Below are positions 58,614 through 64,000 of a DNA stretch of 64,000 bases, piece by piece. The position numbers and the translations under genes are program-made. Source of the DNA: Sipunculus nudus. Lineage: Eukaryota; Annelida; Sipuncula; Golfingiida; Sipunculidae. The DNA lies in contig CM049320.1 in NCBI GenBank assembly GCA_026874595.1, forward strand, positions 38,190,714 through 38,254,713, written 5' to 3'. The notes under the pieces were generated by a model. The model searched no databases, was not told the origin of the DNA, and saw only the letters and a list, made by a program, of their open reading frames with translations. Positions within the stretch are counted from its first letter, which is position 1. Each line of letters starts with the position of its first letter.

Positions 58614-60839
58614 AACTACAATATTTACTGCTAGCGTCCTCCAGTATGAATAATAGAAGGCGCAATAAGCATTGGTTAGAAATAAAATGGCACCCACATG
58701 ATTGACTAACAATATGTAAGGGGGGGGGGGGGTCATTTTTCATGAAGGCAACGACATGGCGCACCTGAACAAGGAAAAAAAAAAAGAAAAGAGCCTAAGA
58801 CTTGGTATCTGAACTCTGATCTTACTTATATTTATTGTATTGCGTATCGAATCGTGACGGATACGTATTGTGAGGCATTGTATCGTTACCGCCGAACCAG
58901 GTACACTGTTGCTTTATTGGCCACGGGGAGAAAAGAGGAGGGGGATAAGTTGTATGTACGTCACCCAGGTTTAAGTACGTTTCAGGACACTGAGAGTACT
59001 GACGGGGAAATGACACTTTAGCTACACACAAAATCCTTGTTCTGTGGACACCGAAAAAAAAAATAAAATATGGAACGAGGCGGTGAACCCTTTTTTTTTT
59101 TTTTTGGCTGCTCGAGACTGACTCAAGGATTAAGCAAGCGTGCTAATAGAATACAAGCATTTGCTTCGAAAATAGAAATTGTGTAAATGAATAACACAAA
59201 ATTAGGTCAATTTTCATGGCCTTTAGGGATTCTTTTAGTGAATTTGCACAGCCCAAAATTACAACATTACCCACGACCTGGTCTTTACTTGTAAAAAATA
59301 CGTATCCACAAAAAAAAAACAAGGAAGATCCGGAGAATAATTACGTTTTTGTATGGCCGTTTGGTTCATAGCTCATGTCAAGTTGGGAGTTTCTAGCCCC
59401 ACGAGGTTCTGAAACATTACTGCCAGAAAGGTCCATCCCAATGGATGAAGGGTTTTCGATCAGCAGAGGTAAAACCAAATGATAAATCATGTCCAAAGTC
59501 TGCACAAACACGTAAGCAAAAGCATCATATTTTTAACATTTTAATTATCATATTCCCTTCATCAAACAGCAGCACACAAATTGCCTTGTTTATAGCAGTA
59601 CTGCCAGCCATACTTGTGCCCTTGTAGATGAAAAAAAAAATCATGAAAATTTGCGGCAAACTGCAGTTGGATTCAAATGATGGCTTTTATTGTTTTGGGA
59701 AGACAATACAGGATGCCCTGTCCACTGGTACACCCATGCTTTTATCCAAAGAATCACTTAATTTGTTGAGCATTTAACCCATGGTCTGTATGCTTGTGAA
59801 CCAATGATAAACGGCATACATCATTCTGTATCGGACTATTACTTTCAAATCACTTGATCACTTCTCAATAACACAAGCAAACAATTTCATCATATTTTAA
59901 ACACTCCATACTGAAGAGATCATGCTACATTCGTTAATGAACTCCTTCAATGTAACCACTACCTTCAACAGCAGGGTTTTTTATATAATGCCACTTGGGA
60001 GCTAGCACAGGTACGTGGTCCTATTTGTTTACATGAAGGAGAGTAGTGAATGGTGTGGTCTGCTCTGGTTGGCTCTAGCCGTTACGGCAAGAAGCCCTTA
60101 AAAGAAACCTATGATTTGATTTTTATGTATGTTTAGCACAATCTGACACAAAATTAATGGTATCAGTCAAATATTTTTAAATGTGGCAAATCAAAGACAT
60201 GTTGTCCAAATGGTTATTTGGGACTTCTCGGAGGGGTAATTTTGGCTTAACTGCATTCGGACCAGGATGGTGAGAAAATGAGATACACAAGCCCTGATTT
60301 TGTTGGCCTTGTTTGAATGTAGAAACAACAAATACTCTGGTATAAAAAGATTTAATATCTGAATTTTTTGGCAAATAATTTAAAAGAGGCCCAGAGTTCA
60401 GGTGTTTTGTAGATGTTAAATAGGAAAAATAATTACAGCCACGTTTCTTCTAGCCAATTATAGTAGGGTTTGAAAAAGTTTGAATTTTCAATACTGTCAC
60501 TGGTCAGACCATTAAGTGGACAATGCTTTACAGACAGATGAACAAAGGCAGAAACAACATCATTTAAAGGATTCTTAGTGGTAAAATAATAATTTATCTA
60601 TTCAAATTTTATGAAAATAAGTCTGCTCTTTGTGGGTCAATCTGCTTACATACCTGACACAGTAACAAGAATTTGTTGGAGACCGCAAACCCCTGTCAGG
60701 GTGATCTTGAAGTCGCCCAACTAATACCCATCAATAGTATTAGCTCTGTTATAATGAAACGTGTGTAACAATGTGACTGAATTCTTTGAATTCAACCATT
60801 TCTATGGTGAGCTTGATTACCTCCAAAATTTAATGGATT
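58614..60839. other. Intergenic DNA, no gene recognised
   Basis: A G run is at 58719-58732 and a T run near 59090-59106. Nothing else of clear structure was seen. Confidence 0.4.
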
Positions 60840-61149
60840 AGGCAAAAAAAATAAAAGTAATGGTTCTCAGGCACTGCCCGCGTCAATTTTAAACCCCCGC
60901 ATCAAGATTTTTTATTTTGATTTTCAATACAAACTTACCAATTTTGATCTCCAGCCGCTCGGACATTTCTTTCATTTTTATGTACTCCTTTTACTTGTTT
61001 AGCCAAATAAATCTGTTATTATCATGCTTATTATTTGACATTTTTATCAAAACATACACAAAAACTGAAAATAAAAAAAAAAACGCCCGCCCTCATTGAT
61101 TTCTGAAAAAAAAAAGTGCCTGAGAACCAAACCTAATTTTTTTTGGCCT
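60840..61149. mobile_element. Palindromic MITE-like element, copy 4
   Basis: It starts AGGCAAAAAAAATAAAAGTA, then ATGGTTCTCAGGCACTGCCC, and ends AAGTGCCTGAGAACC then TTTTTTTTGGCCTT. It is about 35 bp shorter than copies 1 and 3 because of deletions in the core, which still has CAGCCGCTCGGACATTTCTTTC and GTTTAGCCAAATAAATCTGTTATTATCATG. It has the same orientation as copy 3. Confidence 0.82.
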
Positions 61150-61769
61150 TATTCCTAGGATGTATTCCTAACCCTCCACAAAATTTCAACAGAGTCTGTT
61201 TAAAATTATTTGAGTAAAACTGCTGACACTCTGGGGGTAAGGTATAATACCTCTCACCGCATGGTGGAGATATAATAACAAACAAAAGTGAAAACATATT
61301 CCTCAACCCCTCTTCTACTACTCAACAATATTTGGCAGCTGATGCAAGTCTGCACACCATTATCCGCTATTTTACATTCATGTTTTTGATTATAAATGGG
61401 CAAACAAGGCCCGCTGGTCGGAAAAAAAAGATTCAACACAGACTGAAATATATATTATTCACAATTATGCTCTTATACAAATAACTGTTCCCTTATCAGA
61501 CTTGATTATCTACATATCAATTGCTCCCTATATAAATAAATAATTTTTTCCCCATTGTTCCCCAATACTGACTGCAAATGGAGATTATTCCACAAGCAAC
61601 AAGATGAAGTACAACAATATAACTTGTTAACAACGACCACTACATACACATCCTATTTATATGACCAATATGGCCAAATACATAAAAACATTAACATATA
61701 TTAACAGTGTAATCTATAGATCATACTGGCAGGCTTGCCAACAAACACACAGTGCAGGCAAATACAGTT
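61150..61769. other. Intergenic DNA, nothing recognised
   Basis: No gene or repeat was recognised between the MITE-like element and the CAGCTG minisatellite. Confidence 0.4.
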
Positions 61770-62225
61770 CTGCCCACACAAAATCTTTCATGTTATGAGG
61801 ACACAGCTGTCAAATTACAGCTGTGTTCACATGATCACAGCCATGTCCATAATATTTTGACAGCTGTGCCTGAGCAAACAAACCTAGGCCCTTACTTTTT
61901 GACAGCTGTGTCCACACAGTCTCAGATGGGCCAATTTCACATTATCAGTTAGCCCTGTACTATTTTGCCGGCTGGGTGCCTACAATCAAAGCTAAGCCCC
62001 TTACTATTTTTATGGACAGAGTTAACCCTATATCATTTTGATGAACAGCTGTGCCCACACAATCAGAGTTAACCCCATATTATTTGATGGACAGCTGTGC
62101 CCACACAATCAGTTAACCCTACACAGCTGTGGCCACTCAACCAAAGGTACACCAAAATTATCTTTACAGGTATATTCATACAATCAAAGCTTAGTGTAAA
62201 AGTTTCAACAGCTGTGCCCACATGT
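61770..62225 (+). repeat. Minisatellite carrying repeated CAGCTG E-boxes
   Basis: Imperfect units of roughly 50-60 bp have the form GACAGCTGTGCCCACACAAT, then CAGAGTTAACCCCATATTAT and TTGAT. The clearest two are adjacent at about 62040-62120. CAGCTG recurs about eight times across the array. It lies 1.2 kb beyond the stop codon of the GLCE gene, on its 3' side. Confidence 0.75.
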
Positions 62226-63332
62226 CATATTTATGGGCACTGGATACATTCATAGCAGTAATGAGCTCTGTGGCCTTACCCGTCACACCTTTCTTTTTAA
62301 TCAGCATATACTTGTTTGTATAACTACCCCCTAATTAATTGTACACATTGAAGTATGAGCACATTTCCTTTCCCAACACATATCAAGATTGGTAATAGTG
62401 TATTTATTTGTAACACAGTAGAATGATTTATTTTTACTATGACTGTAATGGAAATAATTTCATAAATAAAGTAATTTGATGATTCGTCTTGAATGCTGAT
62501 TGACTGACTGAAGATGTATTAAGCCCTCCAAGTGCTCTAGTTGGAAGGGTCTGAGACCTGTTCCCTGGGTGCTCCCTATGTGTAAATATTTTTAGGAATC
62601 AAAGACGAAGATGCCACAAGCCAAGCAGGGAGTCGGTCCGACCATCAGTGTGCACAGGGGGGGAGGGGAGAGATATTCTAGGAGTCCAGAGAACATTAGC
62701 ATCCACAGGGACAATGTAGAAGCGTGCACATCCTTCAAACGGCGTGAAAGCTCGGACCATGCCCCTCAAATCCTTCTGCTAGGAACCTTCAGAAACGTAA
62801 AGTCTTCATCAGCCATCTTGAAATGTAATGAAGCCTGGTTTTTAGGGTTGAAGTGTATGTTTACATGAAAAAGTGTTTCCATTTACTATATGAACTATGA
62901 GCACAGAAAATGGGGCCAGAGGGATGGGGGGGGGGGGGGGGTTTAGTTCTTGGTGATTATGAGCTAAGGTGTGATTGTGGTTGAACAAGATGTTACTTAA
63001 CTTGTGATCTCTTTGGAAATTTTTATGACCGACACAGGAAGTAAATATGGGCCATTTTACGAGAAATGCATTTCTGAATTTATGTTGTAAAATGAAACAT
63101 ACCTGGTATTTACTGACAAACCCCTCCCATTAAATCAAACAACTAAACTAGCACCATGTCACAATAGCTGATGATGACAGCTTCCAAAGATTTTGATATC
63201 AATAAAATATAAATGGTGGAATCAAAATAATTTGTGCATGACTTCAGAATGTCAGAACCAGTTCTGTATACAATTCTGAGACACATTTATGGCATTTACA
63301 AGCTAGAACATCCAAATACATGGATGATCACT

Positions 63333-63336
<4 letters not shown>
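62226..63336. other. Intergenic DNA downstream of GLCE
   Basis: It holds a G run at 62927-62941 and otherwise AT-rich sequence. Part of it may be GLCE 3' untranslated region. No reading frame of note. Confidence 0.4.

Positions 63337-63390
<54 letters not shown>
63337..63390. repeat. (TA)n microsatellite
   Basis: An alternating TA tract that begins about 70 bp beyond the GLCE stop codon, so it is probably transcribed in the 3' untranslated region. Confidence 0.95.
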
Positions 63391-63392
<2 letters not shown>

Positions 63393-63458
63393 TTATAACA
63401 TTAACATAAATCTTAAACATAATTTAATACTTTCATCAGCTATTTTTGTCACATAACA

Positions 63459-64000
63459 TTAATTATGTGGCGCTCGTTTCCCTTTCATATATTCTATCCA
63501 TCGTTGAGCTGTTTCATGGAATATCTGTGAATCATCAATGGTTGCTAGTAGCAACAGCTGGTTTACATGGGTGGCATGATAGTCCCAACGTGCTAAATTT
63601 GGCGCAACGCCCAACGTCAAATGTCTTAGATCATATATTGTTCCTGATCCAGTGTCATATAACAAAAGCATAGCTTTTAAACTCTCTATACCAGCTTTAT
63701 ATAAGCTTTCGGCCAGCCCAGCTTTGCTTGGAGGAACAGTACTTTTCAAATCATACAGTCCAAGCAGAGAGTAAATAAATCCATTTAACACAAATGAGCT
63801 GGGCGTTGTGGGGTATTCTTCATACCATACGTGCTTGTTCATAAACATGGCCCTTATGCCGCCTTCCTCGCTTGGCACGTTGTACAATGCTGCTGCTTTT
63901 AACGCGGCTTCAACATACACGGAATTTCCCGTTTTTTTATAGGCACGAGTGAGGAGTGACATTGCATGACCTTGAGCCATGGCGGAATACCAGCCAGGCG
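63459..64000 (-). CDS. GLCE: D-glucuronyl C5-epimerase, C-terminal part (runs off the window)
   Basis: The enzyme converts D-glucuronate to L-iduronate in nascent heparan sulfate/heparin chains in the Golgi. The 180 or so residues here are the conserved C-terminal catalytic domain and match the vertebrate protein closely by memory: [16 protein letters not shown] at the window edge, then [74 protein letters not shown], and the end KGKRAPHN followed by TAA at 63459-63461. The frame remains open through 64000, so this exon and the N-terminal anchor and upstream domains lie outside. No stop or frameshift interrupts it. The Tyr-rich [12 protein letters not shown] segment is part of the active-site region in the family. 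Confidence 0.95.
   Translation of the reverse strand, partial: PGWYSAMAQGHAMSLLTRAYKKTGNSVYVEAALKAAALYNVPSEEGGIRAMFMNKHVWYEEYPTTPSSFVLNGFIYSLLGLYDLKSTVPPSKAGLAESLYKAGIESLKAMLLLYDTGSGTIYDLRHLTLGVAPNLARWDYHATHVNQLLLLATIDDSQIFHETAQRWIEYMKGKRAPHN

Overview
This window reads as eukaryotic nuclear DNA from an invertebrate animal, most likely a mollusc and plausibly a bivalve. The evidence is an AT-rich background with very long (TA)n tracts, a spliced gene with normal GT/AG sites, a heparan-sulfate epimerase gene, an intronless rhodopsin-like GPCR, and a dense mixture of Gypsy-type LTR elements, CR1/Jockey-like and L1-like LINE pieces, tRNA-derived SINEs and short palindromic DNA elements. There are no operons, and species cannot be settled from sequence alone.

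Host genes are few. An orphan seven-helix receptor lies at 6167-7192 (+). A secreted cyclase-family (kynurenine formamidase/isatin hydrolase-like) enzyme is encoded in two coding exons at 26654-26479 and 24732-24054 (-). The C-terminal part of D-glucuronyl C5-epimerase (GLCE) runs off the right edge at 63459-64000 (-). Everything else I can identify is repeat-derived or non-coding.

Layout. 1-6 kb: diverged dispersed repeats, a 60-bp minisatellite, and two ~317-bp direct repeats enclosing a LINE RT fragment just upstream of the GPCR. 7-17 kb: LINE remnants on the minus strand, a tandem array carrying clusters of AGGTCA-like half-sites, and the first copy of a ~340-bp palindromic element. 17-23 kb: no gene seen. 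23-27 kb: a SINE, a decayed palindromic element and the cyclase gene. 27.7-39.8 kb: a three-level nest of LTR retrotransposons. A decayed Gypsy element (gag to RNase H at 27.7-30.0 kb, RNase H to integrase plus LTR at 37.8-39.8 kb) is interrupted by a 1.3-kb-LTR element that keeps only a truncated gag (30386-37715, 5-bp target duplication CCTGG). The 5' LTR of that element is in turn interrupted by a young 3.8-kb Gypsy element (31211-35038, minus strand, 4-bp target duplication GTAT) which retains gag and integrase but has lost protease, RT and RNase H. 42-51 kb: SINE pieces among many long (TA)n tracts, a good-looking TATA/Inr core promoter with no recognised gene, and a CpG-rich palindromic site. 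51-63 kb: mostly unannotatable, with a TCGCGA-rich repeat, two more palindromic elements and a CAGCTG-bearing minisatellite before GLCE.

The host genes show no functional relationship to each other. The most informative biology is the transposon nest: both inserted elements lack an RT gene, yet both have intact LTR ends, primer sites and target duplications, so both must have been copied by enzymes supplied from elsewhere.
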